Below, piece after piece: positions 1 to 6,887 of a stretch of 35,121 bases of DNA (positions are counted from its first letter, which is position 1; each line of letters opens with the position of its first letter). The stretch comes from Gammaproteobacteria bacterium. Lineage in GTDB: Bacteria; Pseudomonadota; Gammaproteobacteria; Steroidobacterales; Steroidobacteraceae. The notes under the pieces were generated by a model that searched no databases, had not been told where the DNA came from, and saw only the letters and a list, made by a program, of their open reading frames with translations. The stretch is from assembly GCA_028293805.1 (NCBI GenBank), contig JAQGOC010000261.1, forward strand, positions 1 to 35,121. The letters are read 5' to 3'. The position numbers and the translations under genes were made by a program.

Positions 1-799
1 GCTTACCCATGTCTTCGGGGGAGAAATGCCGGAAGCTGACGTAGAAGAGCGGCATGAACACCCACGCGAGGATCATCCAGGGCACCATGAAGATGCTCAT
101 GAGGACGCAGATCCACATGTTGCGGAACTTGAACATGTCTGTGAGCCGCATCGCCTCGCCATCCGTGTCGACGCCTGCGACCGCGGCGCTGCCCACCGGG
201 TGCGTCCTGGGCTCACGCACGAACTTCCAGATTAAAATCGCCAGGATGAAGCCCGGAACACCGGCAAGGTAGAAGGCGTTGCGCCAGCCGTAGTGGTCGG
301 CGAGCGCGACGAGCACGAGCGGCGCCACGAACGAGCCGAGCAGATTGCTGCCGAAGTTCTGCGTGAAGCCCATGTTGAATCCGCGGCGGCTCTGCGTGGA
401 CTCGAGCGCCACGAGCGATTGCGAGATCGGCAGGATCGGTCCTTCCGCCAGGCCCATCAGGACTCGCGATGCCAGCAACATCGCGAAGCCGCTCGCCATG
501 CCGGACAGAAAGGAGCAGAGCGAGAAAATGACGAATGCGATCAGTACCACCGACTTGCGCCGGCCGCTGCTATCCGACAGCCGCCCGCCGAAGTAGCCCG
601 CGAGCGCCCACGCGAACGAAAATCCCGAGGCCAGCAGGCCGATCTGCGTATTGTTCAGACCCAGCTCCGGCGCTACGAACGGCGCCAGGAAATTCATCGA
701 ATTGCGGTCGAAGAACACGAACCCGAACGCCAGGCTCAGCAGCACCATCAGCCATGTCTCGTAGCTGCCGGATTTTTGCGCCATGGCGGTCTCGTTCAT
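1..799 (-). CDS. MFS transporter (3' end beyond window edge)
   Basis: This is a major facilitator superfamily permease, probably moving an organic acid or sugar derivative across the inner membrane. The reading frame runs from an ATG at 799 off the left edge, giving at least 266 residues (the N-terminal half and the start of the second half). It opens MNETAMAQKSGSYETW, then hydrophobic helices. The cytoplasmic loop after TM2 reads GGRLSDSSGRRKS, the classic MFS motif A, and 'RVLMGLAEGP' follows. This resembles the anion:cation symporter/hexuronate-type branch. The start is supported by an AGGAGG Shine-Dalgarno sequence about 6 bases upstream, which overlaps the stop of the GMC oxidoreductase gene; the two genes are 11 bases apart. 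It is therefore the last visible gene of the small subunit-GMC-MFS operon and may import the substrate or export the product of that dehydrogenase. The substrate is unknown. Confidence 0.9.
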   Translation of the reverse strand, partial: MNETAMAQKSGSYETWLMVLLSLAFGFVFFDRNSMNFLAPFVAPELGLNNTQIGLLASGFSFAWALAGYFGGRLSDSSGRRKSVVLIAFVIFSLCSFLSGMASGFAMLLASRVLMGLAEGPILPISQSLVALESTQSRRGFNMGFTQNFGSNLLGSFVAPLVLVALADHYGWRNAFYLAGVPGFILAILIWKFVREPRTHPVGSAAVAGVDTDGEAMRLTDMFKFRNMWICVLMSIFMVPWMILAWVFMPLFYVSFRHFSPEDMGK

Positions 800-810
800 A
801 CTCGTCCTCC

Positions 811-2394
811 TCATAGCTTGCGTGCCGTGAGCTGCCGGCTGATGTAGTCACCCTGGCGCAGAGCGAGCGCCACGATGGTGAGGGTCGGATTCGCCGATCC
901 GGGGGAGCTGAACGCGCTGCCGTCGGAGATGAAAAGATTCGGGATGTCGTGCGCCTGTCCGTGGGCGTTGGCGACGCCGTCGCGGGGGCTCGCGCTCATC
1001 CGAGCCGTGCACATGTTGTGTGTTGCCGGGGTGGTCGGGCTCAGAATGACGCGCTTGGCTCCAATGGACTCGTACATCCTGGTTGCCTGAGCGCGGGCGT
1101 GTTGCCGCATTGCTTTGTCATTCGCGTGCTCATCCACGTGCACGTGGGCCACGGGAAGGCCGTTCGCGTCCTTCACCTTCGGGTCGAGGGTGATGCGATT
1201 CTCGGCCTGCGGAAGGTCCTCGCCGTTGATGAACATCCCGGCCATGTTGGGATAGTCGTCGATGATCGATGCGAAATCGCGTCCCCAGCCATAAGGCAGG
1301 CCCACGGACGGCAGCGTGGGCAGGTCCAGTGACACCAGCTCCAGGTGATAGCCGCCGAAGAACCCGCGCTTGGGCTCGTTGACCGTCTCGTCTTCCACGA
1401 TTCCCCCCAGCACGACTCCACGCCAGAAGCGCACCGGCTGGCTGAAAGTGCCCCAGATGAAGCCGTTGATGTGATGACAGTAGTTGCGCCCCACCTGCCC
1501 CGACGAATTGGCCAGCCCGTGCGGGAACTTCGCTGACTCGGAGAGCAGCAGCAGCCGCGGGGTCTCGATCGCGTTGCCGGCAACACATACGATCCGTGCC
1601 TGCTGGCGCTGTTCGTGGCCCTCGGCGTCGCGATACACGACACCGGTCACATGACCGTCGGCACCGTGCTCGATGCGCGTCGCCATGCACCCGGCCCGCA
1701 GATCCAGGTTGCCAGTTGCCTCGGCGCGCGGGATTTCCGTGTACAGCGTGCTCCACTTCGCGCCAGTCTTGCAACCTTGTACGCAGAAGCCTTGCTGAAT
1801 ACAGAACCCACGGCCATCCCCGGGGCGAGTGTTGATGGCCATATAGTTCGTGTGGACCCGCTTGTAGCCCAGCTTCTTCGCGCCCGCGTACATCACCTTG
1901 AAGTTGTTGGATGCGGGCATCCCGGGATTGCCATTGCGCCGGGTGACGAGCAGCCGGCGCTCGGCAAGTTGGTAGTAGTTCTTCAGCTCCGCGTATTCAA
2001 TGGGCCAGTCGATCAGCGAGGCTCCCGGAACGTCTCCATAGGTGCTGCGCGCACGGATCTCCCAGGGTCTGATCCGGGGCGTCGCCCCCGTCCAGTGCAC
2101 CGTAGTTCCGCCGACCGTTTTGCAGACCCATGCGGGCAGGGTCGGATAGCTCTTCACCGGGTCCCAGTTACCCGATTGCGTCCGCGGGTCCAACCACGTG
2201 AGCTGGCCGAACGCTTCGCCCGGGTTCTGCGAGAAGGTGGCGAGCGACTGCCGCTGCCCCGCTTCGAGAAGGACGACCTTGATGCCCCTGCGGGTCAGCT
2301 CGTGCGCCAGCGTGCCACCGCCCGCGCCGGAGCCGATGATGACGACGGCGCCGGCGTCGCTCTGCTCGATTCGTGCCACCCATCCTCTTTTCAT
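811..2394 (-). CDS. GMC family oxidoreductase (gluconate-2-dehydrogenase large-subunit type)
   Basis: This is an FAD-dependent glucose-methanol-choline oxidoreductase of 527 residues. The dinucleotide-binding GSGAGGG lies at residues 21-27, followed by LLEAG at about 42-46. The C-terminal GMC domain carries THNM (candidate active-site His), ISDGSAF and SANPTLTI (candidate active-site Asn). It most resembles the flavoprotein subunits of membrane-bound gluconate, 2-ketogluconate or sorbitol dehydrogenases, which oxidise polyols or sugar acids in the periplasm and pass electrons to a cytochrome c subunit. It has no signal peptide. The Tat signal is on the small subunit encoded just upstream, consistent with co-export ('hitchhiking'). 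No cytochrome subunit is seen in the window. The ATG at 2394 has no strong ribosome-binding site; a GTG six codons in (VARIEQ), behind AGAGGA, is an alternative. Substrate not determinable. Confidence 0.92.
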   Translation of the reverse strand: MKRGWVARIEQSDAGAVVIIGSGAGGGTLAHELTRRGIKVVLLEAGQRQSLATFSQNPGEAFGQLTWLDPRTQSGNWDPVKSYPTLPAWVCKTVGGTTVHWTGATPRIRPWEIRARSTYGDVPGASLIDWPIEYAELKNYYQLAERRLLVTRRNGNPGMPASNNFKVMYAGAKKLGYKRVHTNYMAINTRPGDGRGFCIQQGFCVQGCKTGAKWSTLYTEIPRAEATGNLDLRAGCMATRIEHGADGHVTGVVYRDAEGHEQRQQARIVCVAGNAIETPRLLLLSESAKFPHGLANSSGQVGRNYCHHINGFIWGTFSQPVRFWRGVVLGGIVEDETVNEPKRGFFGGYHLELVSLDLPTLPSVGLPYGWGRDFASIIDDYPNMAGMFINGEDLPQAENRITLDPKVKDANGLPVAHVHVDEHANDKAMRQHARAQATRMYESIGAKRVILSPTTPATHNMCTARMSASPRDGVANAHGQAHDIPNLFISDGSAFSSPGSANPTLTIVALALRQGDYISRQLTARKL

Positions 2395-2489
2395 GCGCCG
2401 CGCGCACGACTTACATCGGATCGCGTAACGGACGCGAACCCGGTCCGATCAGCTAAGAGATCCTCGATACGAGGCCGCGATGCATTCGA

Positions 2490-3068
2490 TCAACTCTCCG
2501 CGGGTACCGGTCCACTGTCGGCCAATGGCACCTCGGGCAGCCAACGCAGGTCGTTGAATCCGCGGAAAACGTAGCCGCCTTTGGAGAACGCTTCGCCTTC
2601 GTAGCCGAAATGCGCGTACGCCATGGGCGTCGAGTACAGCACCAGCAGCGTCTGTACGCGCAGGTTCTGGAAGAACGCAGACGACTCAACTCGTTTCAGT
2701 GCTGCCACGCGCGCATCCTCGGATGCCTTGGCAAAGCCGGCGCCGAGGCTCGCGACACCTTCTTTGAGCTGCTTGTGCAGTGCCTCGTCCTTGGCCGCAG
2801 CGGCATCGATCGCGCGGATGACGATCGCATAAGCGGCATCCTCCAGCTTGTCGTGCGGGGCGATGGTGCGCGTGGCCGCTATCAGTGTCTCCCCTTCCGA
2901 GCTCGTGAGCGATGTCAGATCGACAGCCCAGGCGCGCGACGGCGCGAGAAGCGCAAACGGACTTCCGGCGGCGAGGACGCCGGTGAGGATGCCGGTCGTC
3001 TGCAGAAACTCCCGGCGGCCCAGGGACCTCCCGGGAACTGAGCCTCTCGAGGCGAGGGGTTCGCTCAT
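2490..3068 (-). CDS. Gluconate 2-dehydrogenase subunit 3 family protein, Tat-exported
   Basis: This is the small subunit of a membrane-bound GMC dehydrogenase (gluconate 2-dehydrogenase subunit 3 family), 192 residues from the chosen ATG. A twin-arginine signal is clear: SLGRREFLQ at residues 16-24, then a hydrophobic stretch and an A-x-A-like cleavage region near residues 46-49. The mature part has TRTIAPHDKLEDAAY (about 66-80), a typical signature of this family. An in-frame upstream start at 3185 would add 39 residues unlike the family and bury the Tat motif, so 3068 is preferred, though no strong Shine-Dalgarno is seen. The gene lies 95 bases upstream of the GMC flavoprotein and is the first gene of the operon. 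In the known complexes this subunit chaperones and exports the flavoprotein. Confidence 0.88.
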   Translation of the reverse strand: MSEPLASRGSVPGRSLGRREFLQTTGILTGVLAAGSPFALLAPSRAWAVDLTSLTSSEGETLIAATRTIAPHDKLEDAAYAIVIRAIDAAAAKDEALHKQLKEGVASLGAGFAKASEDARVAALKRVESSAFFQNLRVQTLLVLYSTPMAYAHFGYEGEAFSKGGYVFRGFNDLRWLPEVPLADSGPVPAES

Positions 3069-3245
3069 GGCTGGCGCAAAAGCTCGTTTTCGTGGATACC
3101 GCAGGGAATGTCCCGCCGCTTTGGTGTGTTGCGTGGGAATAGACCCACTTTTTGCACCCGGAATGTGCGCCAGTTGGCCCTGCAAGCCTCGCTTCCGAGG
3201 GAATTTGCAATGTGCCTACAGTGCACCCCCTACCGGACGGCCCGC

Positions 3246-3262
3246 GGGAGGGCTACCCTCCC
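3246..3262. promoter_or_regulatory. Inverted repeat in divergent intergenic region
   Basis: The 269-base gap between the dehydrogenase operon (minus) and the GST gene (plus) must hold both promoters. It contains a perfect 7-base inverted repeat, GGGAGGG and CCCTCCC, with a 3-base CTA spacer, about 75 bases upstream of the GST start. It could be an operator or simply a small hairpin in the GST leader. No convincing -35/-10 pair was identified. Confidence 0.3.
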
Positions 3263-3337
3263 CACCCGGCCCCGGATTGTTGAGACGGCGCCATCTTAGG
3301 AAGCGGGAGCCGGGCAACAAACCACGGAAGCCGCACT

Positions 3338-4381
3338 ATGGGATTGCTGATCGACGGTGAATGGCGAAGCGCCCCGCCCCCACAGAGCGGCTCGGGCGAA
3401 TTCGTGCGGCAGTCGAGTGCCTTCCGCCACCAGATTACGGCCGACGGGAGCTCGGGATTCAAGGCGGCGGTAGGGCGCTACCACCTGTACGTTGCACGTG
3501 CCTGCCCGTGGTGCCACCGAACGATGCTCTACCGCGCGTTGAAGCGGCTGGAAGACGTCATCTCCATCAGTTTCGTCGAGCCCGCCATGCTGGAGCAGGG
3601 CTGGACGTTTGCGCAGCCGGATCCGCTGACCGGTGTGCGGTACATCTACGAGCTCTACCAACAGGCCGATCCGCTTTTCACCGGACACGCCACGGTGCCG
3701 GTGCTGTGGGACAAGGAAACCCACGCCATCGTGAACAACGAATCGTCCGAAATCATCCGCATGTTGAACAGCGAATTCGACGAGTTCACGAACGAGCTGA
3801 CGAATTACTACCCCGACGCGCTCGCGAGCGAGATCGACGAGGTGAATTCCCGCGTTTACGATTCCATCAACAATGGCGTCTACCGCGCCGGCTTCGCCAC
3901 TACTCAGGCGGCTTACGAGACGGCTGTAAAGCAGGTGTTTGCCGCGCTCGACTGGGTCGAGGACCGGCTGCAGCGGCACCGCTATCTCGCCGGCGATCTC
4001 ATCACGGAAGCCGACTGGCGGCTATTCCCGACCCTCGTGCGCTTCGATGCCGTGTACTACGGGCATTTCAAATGCAACCTCCGGCACCTCGAGGACTACC
4101 CGGCGCTGTGGGCCTATACGCGCGAGCTATACCAGATACCGGGCATCGCCTCGACCGTCGCCATCGACGAATACAAGGCGCACTACTACGGCAGTCACCG
4201 CAACCTCAATCCAACGGGCATCGTGCCCATCGGACCGCAGTTGGATTTCACGACTGCCCATGGCCGTGCGGCAGCATTTCCGCGACGTCAGACCGCGGAG
4301 CTCGCCCCGATCACTGCGTTACAAGCGGCGGATGACGACACCGTGGAGGTGCCGACGATCGCAAGGGAATCACAGGGTTGA
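3338..4381 (+). CDS. Glutathionyl-hydroquinone reductase-like glutathione S-transferase
   Basis: This is an omega/xi-type glutathione S-transferase of the YqjG/ECM4 kind. These enzymes reduce glutathionyl-hydroquinones and other glutathione adducts in the cytoplasm. The 347 residues include the N-terminal family extension, the thioredoxin-like domain with ACPWCHRT (catalytic Cys56), the glutathione-contacting ESSEI at about 145-149, and the all-helical C-terminal domain with ITEADWRLFPTLVRFD, all typical of the group. The motif here is C-P-W-C rather than the more usual C-P-W-A, so a second cysteine (Cys59) sits where a dithiol mechanism would be possible. GGAAG lies about 9 bases before the ATG. 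The gene stands alone, divergent from the GMC operon and tail to tail with the AEC permease 5 bases away. Role: probably quinone or xenobiotic detoxification. Confidence 0.88.
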   Translation: MGLLIDGEWRSAPPPQSGSGEFVRQSSAFRHQITADGSSGFKAAVGRYHLYVARACPWCHRTMLYRALKRLEDVISISFVEPAMLEQGWTFAQPDPLTGVRYIYELYQQADPLFTGHATVPVLWDKETHAIVNNESSEIIRMLNSEFDEFTNELTNYYPDALASEIDEVNSRVYDSINNGVYRAGFATTQAAYETAVKQVFAALDWVEDRLQRHRYLAGDLITEADWRLFPTLVRFDAVYYGHFKCNLRHLEDYPALWAYTRELYQIPGIASTVAIDEYKAHYYGSHRNLNPTGIVPIGPQLDFTTAHGRAAAFPRRQTAELAPITALQAADDDTVEVPTIARESQG

Positions 4382-4386
4382 TTCGG

Positions 4387-5283
4387 TCAAACCAGCCGGT
4401 TCAATAGCGGAACCGTCAACAGGGAGACCAGGATTCCAACTCCGAGCGTGGCATTCGCCACTCGGGGATCCAGGCCGTGCTGGTCCGCGAGAATGGCGGC
4501 GGACACCATCGGCGCCATGCCAGATTGCAACACGGCGACGGCGAGCACGGTCCCATGGATACCGGCCGCGATACCGGCCAGGAACACGAGCAGCGGAGCG
4601 GCCGCCAGCTTCCAGGCCAGGGCGAAAGCGACCGCTCCGAACTGTGAGCGGCTGAGCTGTAAAGTGAATTGCATTCCCACCGAGACCAGGGCGAGGGGTG
4701 TGAGCGTCGCGCCGAGCCGCGCGTAGACGCTCTCGAGCGGTGGTGGCCAGCCCCCCAGGAACCCGACGGCCACGCCGACGAGCAACGTCAGGAACGGTGG
4801 GAACAATACAATGCGCCGGGCGATTGCCGCCGGATGCGGCTTCCCGCCGGAGTACCACGCGGCCACCGTGATTCCGCCGATTGCGAGCGCCAGGAAACAA
4901 CCCAGCTGGTCCGCCACGACCGCGAGCGCGAGCCCCTCCTTCCCGCGCAATGCCTCCACCAGCGGATAACCCGTAAACGCGGTGTTGCCGAGTCCCGCGA
5001 CGAGGGTCAATCCGCCGATGCGTTCCCGGGACCACTTGAACCAGCGCCCGAAAGCTGCGCACACCGCCCAGGCGCCCACGAAGACGAACCACATCGACCC
5101 GACCAGGAACCACAACTGCCGATCGAAATGCAGCCGCGGAATCAGCTCGAGCACCAGGGCCGGCAGCGCGATATTCAGCACCCACCAGTTCAGCCCCTGC
5201 ATCAGACCCGGTGGCGGCCGCCCGAACCGGGCCACCACGATGCCGAGGGCGAAGCAGAAAAAGAGCAGCAGAAAAGTATTCAT
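4387..5283 (-). CDS. AEC family transporter (auxin efflux carrier-like permease)
   Basis: This is a ten-helix-type inner-membrane permease of the AEC family, whose bacterial members move malate, malonate or related organic acids. It has 298 residues. It opens with a hydrophobic helix (MNTFLLLFFCFALG). The middle carries GLGNTAFTGYPLVEAL, and the C-terminal half carries LQSGMAPMVSAAILADQ and NATLGVGILVS, both strongly conserved in the family. An in-frame start at 5355 would add 24 polar residues and run into the divergent VOC gene, so the ATG at 5283 is preferred; its ribosome-binding site is weak. Only 65 bases separate it from the divergent VOC gene, so the two promoters must be tightly packed. 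Substrate unknown. Confidence 0.9.
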   Translation of the reverse strand: MNTFLLLFFCFALGIVVARFGRPPPGLMQGLNWWVLNIALPALVLELIPRLHFDRQLWFLVGSMWFVFVGAWAVCAAFGRWFKWSRERIGGLTLVAGLGNTAFTGYPLVEALRGKEGLALAVVADQLGCFLALAIGGITVAAWYSGGKPHPAAIARRIVLFPPFLTLLVGVAVGFLGGWPPPLESVYARLGATLTPLALVSVGMQFTLQLSRSQFGAVAFALAWKLAAAPLLVFLAGIAAGIHGTVLAVAVLQSGMAPMVSAAILADQHGLDPRVANATLGVGILVSLLTVPLLNRLV

Positions 5284-5348
5284 CGTGCGCTGTCGGCGTA
5301 GAGGGAGGATCGCCGGGGCAGTATCTTCGACAGCTGGAGGTGATAGGC

Positions 5349-5756
5349 ATGCCACTGACCAAGATGGAACATTATCTCGTCCTCACGGACGACATCGACG
5401 CGACGCGGGATTTCTACTGCCAGGCGCTCGGCATGCACGTGGGCTTCAGACCGGAGCTCGGCTTCCCGGGCCACTGGGTCTACGTGGGGGACACGCCATG
5501 CATTCACATCGCTGAATGGGAGACTTACACGGCCCACTCGCGGGCACGAGGCCTCGCGGTTTCCTCGCGTGCCGATGGAACGGGGCCTGTCGATCACATC
5601 GCGTTCAATGCGCAGGACTATGAAGATGTCGTCGCGCGACTCGAGAGTCACGGCGTACGAGCGGCTCGCAACGATGTGCCCGGGGGCACTTTGCGGCAGC
5701 TTTTTCTGCAGGACCCGAACGGCGTCAAGATCGAGATCAATGTCCGGAAGCCATAG
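5349..5756 (+). CDS. VOC (glyoxalase/bleomycin-resistance/dioxygenase) family protein
   Basis: This is a single vicinal-oxygen-chelate protein of 135 residues with two beta-alpha-beta-beta-beta modules. Candidate metal ligands stand where expected: His8 (MEHYLVL), His53 (CIHIAE), His83 (VDHIAF) and Glu129 (VKIEIN). The helix motif ATRDFYCQALGM and the near-C-terminal LFLQDPNGVKIEI are family hallmarks. GGAGGTGA about 6 bases upstream of the ATG fixes the start. Members include glyoxalase I, extradiol dioxygenases and fosfomycin or bleomycin resistance proteins; the sequence does not say which this is. The last 20 bases overlap the 3' end of the convergent alcohol dehydrogenase gene, so the two transcripts are antisense at their ends. 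Confidence 0.87.
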   Translation: MPLTKMEHYLVLTDDIDATRDFYCQALGMHVGFRPELGFPGHWVYVGDTPCIHIAEWETYTAHSRARGLAVSSRADGTGPVDHIAFNAQDYEDVVARLESHGVRAARNDVPGGTLRQLFLQDPNGVKIEINVRKP

Positions 5757-6804
5757 GGAGGTGGCCGACGTCCACGAGGATCTTCGTACCCTCCTGCCGG
5801 TGCAGGCGCTCGAACCCAGCGTGGATGAGTCCCTCGAAGGGGATCGTCTCGACCCAACCCTCGACCGGGTAAGCGCCGGCGGCCATCTCCTGAATGACGC
5901 TGGGGAAGGCATTGCATGAAAGAGCAACACCGGTGATCCGGGCCTCCGACATCAGAATGTCCATCGGCCCTATTTCGAGGGGGCGCGTATGAATCGCGAC
6001 CACCACGACGTTGCCATCCACTCGCGTGCCCCGTAATGCCGCCTGAAATGAGGCCGTCACTCCAGCGGCATCGACGGATGCGTCGGCGCCGTGGCCGCCG
6101 GTGAGATCCTTGATGGCGCGGACCACCGCACCATCACCGGGATCCAGGACGGTGGCGACTCCTAAATTTTTCAGAACCGCGCGGCGGGCGGGGGATGGGT
6201 CGCTCATGATCACGCGGACACCGCGCTGTCGCAGCGTGAAATAGACTCCGATGCCGATCGGACCGCCACCATGGATCACGGCTGTCTGGCCCGCTTCGAT
6301 GCCGCAACGGTCCGCCGTGCGCCAGGCAACCGCCATCGGCTCGATGAGGGCGCCCTGCATTGCAGACAGGCTGCGTGGCAGCTTGTGCGCCATCGACCTG
6401 CGGACCACCGTGAACTGCGCGAGTCCGCCACCGCTGCGGTTGTAACCGTGAAAAGCCAACAGGCCGCAGTGGTTGTATTGCCCGGAGGTGCAGTACAGGC
6501 AATGGCCGCAGGTTTCGACGGGCTCGACCGCCACCCGGTCACCGAGGGCCAGATCCTCTACACCCGCGCCTAGCTCGACGATCTCACCGCACAGCTCGTG
6601 CCCGAGAATGACAGGGTTTTTCACGGCCGTAAGGGGGTGAGGGGTCACGCGGGTGGTGATCGGCCCATCGTAGTATTCGTGCAGGTCGCTGCCGCAAATG
6701 CCGTTATAAAGCACTTTCAGCTTGATCTCGCCCGCACCGGCCGCAGGCTCGGGTACTTCCTCCAGCCGCAGATCCTGACGGCCGTGGTAGACGGCTGCGC
6801 GCAT
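5737..6804 (-). CDS. Zinc-dependent alcohol dehydrogenase, 2,3-butanediol dehydrogenase-like
   Basis: This is a cytosolic medium-chain dehydrogenase/reductase of 355 residues that oxidises secondary alcohols or polyols with NAD(P). Catalytic-zinc residues are Cys37 (GICGSDLHEY), His69-Glu70 (GHE) and Glu155 (IEPMAV). The four structural-zinc cysteines are Cys99, 102, 105 and 113 (ETCGHCLYCTSGQYNHC). The Rossmann motif GGGPIG is at 179-184. The GSDLHEYYDGP signature points to the 2,3-butanediol/sorbitol dehydrogenase branch. The start at 6804 (MRAAVYHG) is preferred over an in-frame upstream one at 6873 because it matches family N-termini and has GAGGT upstream. The gene follows glycogen phosphorylase by 83 bases on the same strand and could be co-transcribed. 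Its 3' end overlaps the VOC gene by 20 bases. Confidence 0.9.
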   Translation of the reverse strand: MRAAVYHGRQDLRLEEVPEPAAGAGEIKLKVLYNGICGSDLHEYYDGPITTRVTPHPLTAVKNPVILGHELCGEIVELGAGVEDLALGDRVAVEPVETCGHCLYCTSGQYNHCGLLAFHGYNRSGGGLAQFTVVRRSMAHKLPRSLSAMQGALIEPMAVAWRTADRCGIEAGQTAVIHGGGPIGIGVYFTLRQRGVRVIMSDPSPARRAVLKNLGVATVLDPGDGAVVRAIKDLTGGHGADASVDAAGVTASFQAALRGTRVDGNVVVVAIHTRPLEIGPMDILMSEARITGVALSCNAFPSVIQEMAAGAYPVEGWVETIPFEGLIHAGFERLHRQEGTKILVDVGHLPMASGH

Positions 6805-6887
6805 GATTCGTAAGACCTCGGGTCGCGCTCTCTGTTCGGCGCCGGTGCGGACACTAGGCCGCGCGCCGGCCAACCGTCAAGAGCCGG

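Noticed and set aside
4397-4415. CGGTTC/GAACCG inverted repeat as terminator of the GST gene
   Set aside because: Six-base arms inside the AEC coding end with no T-run; too weak to call.
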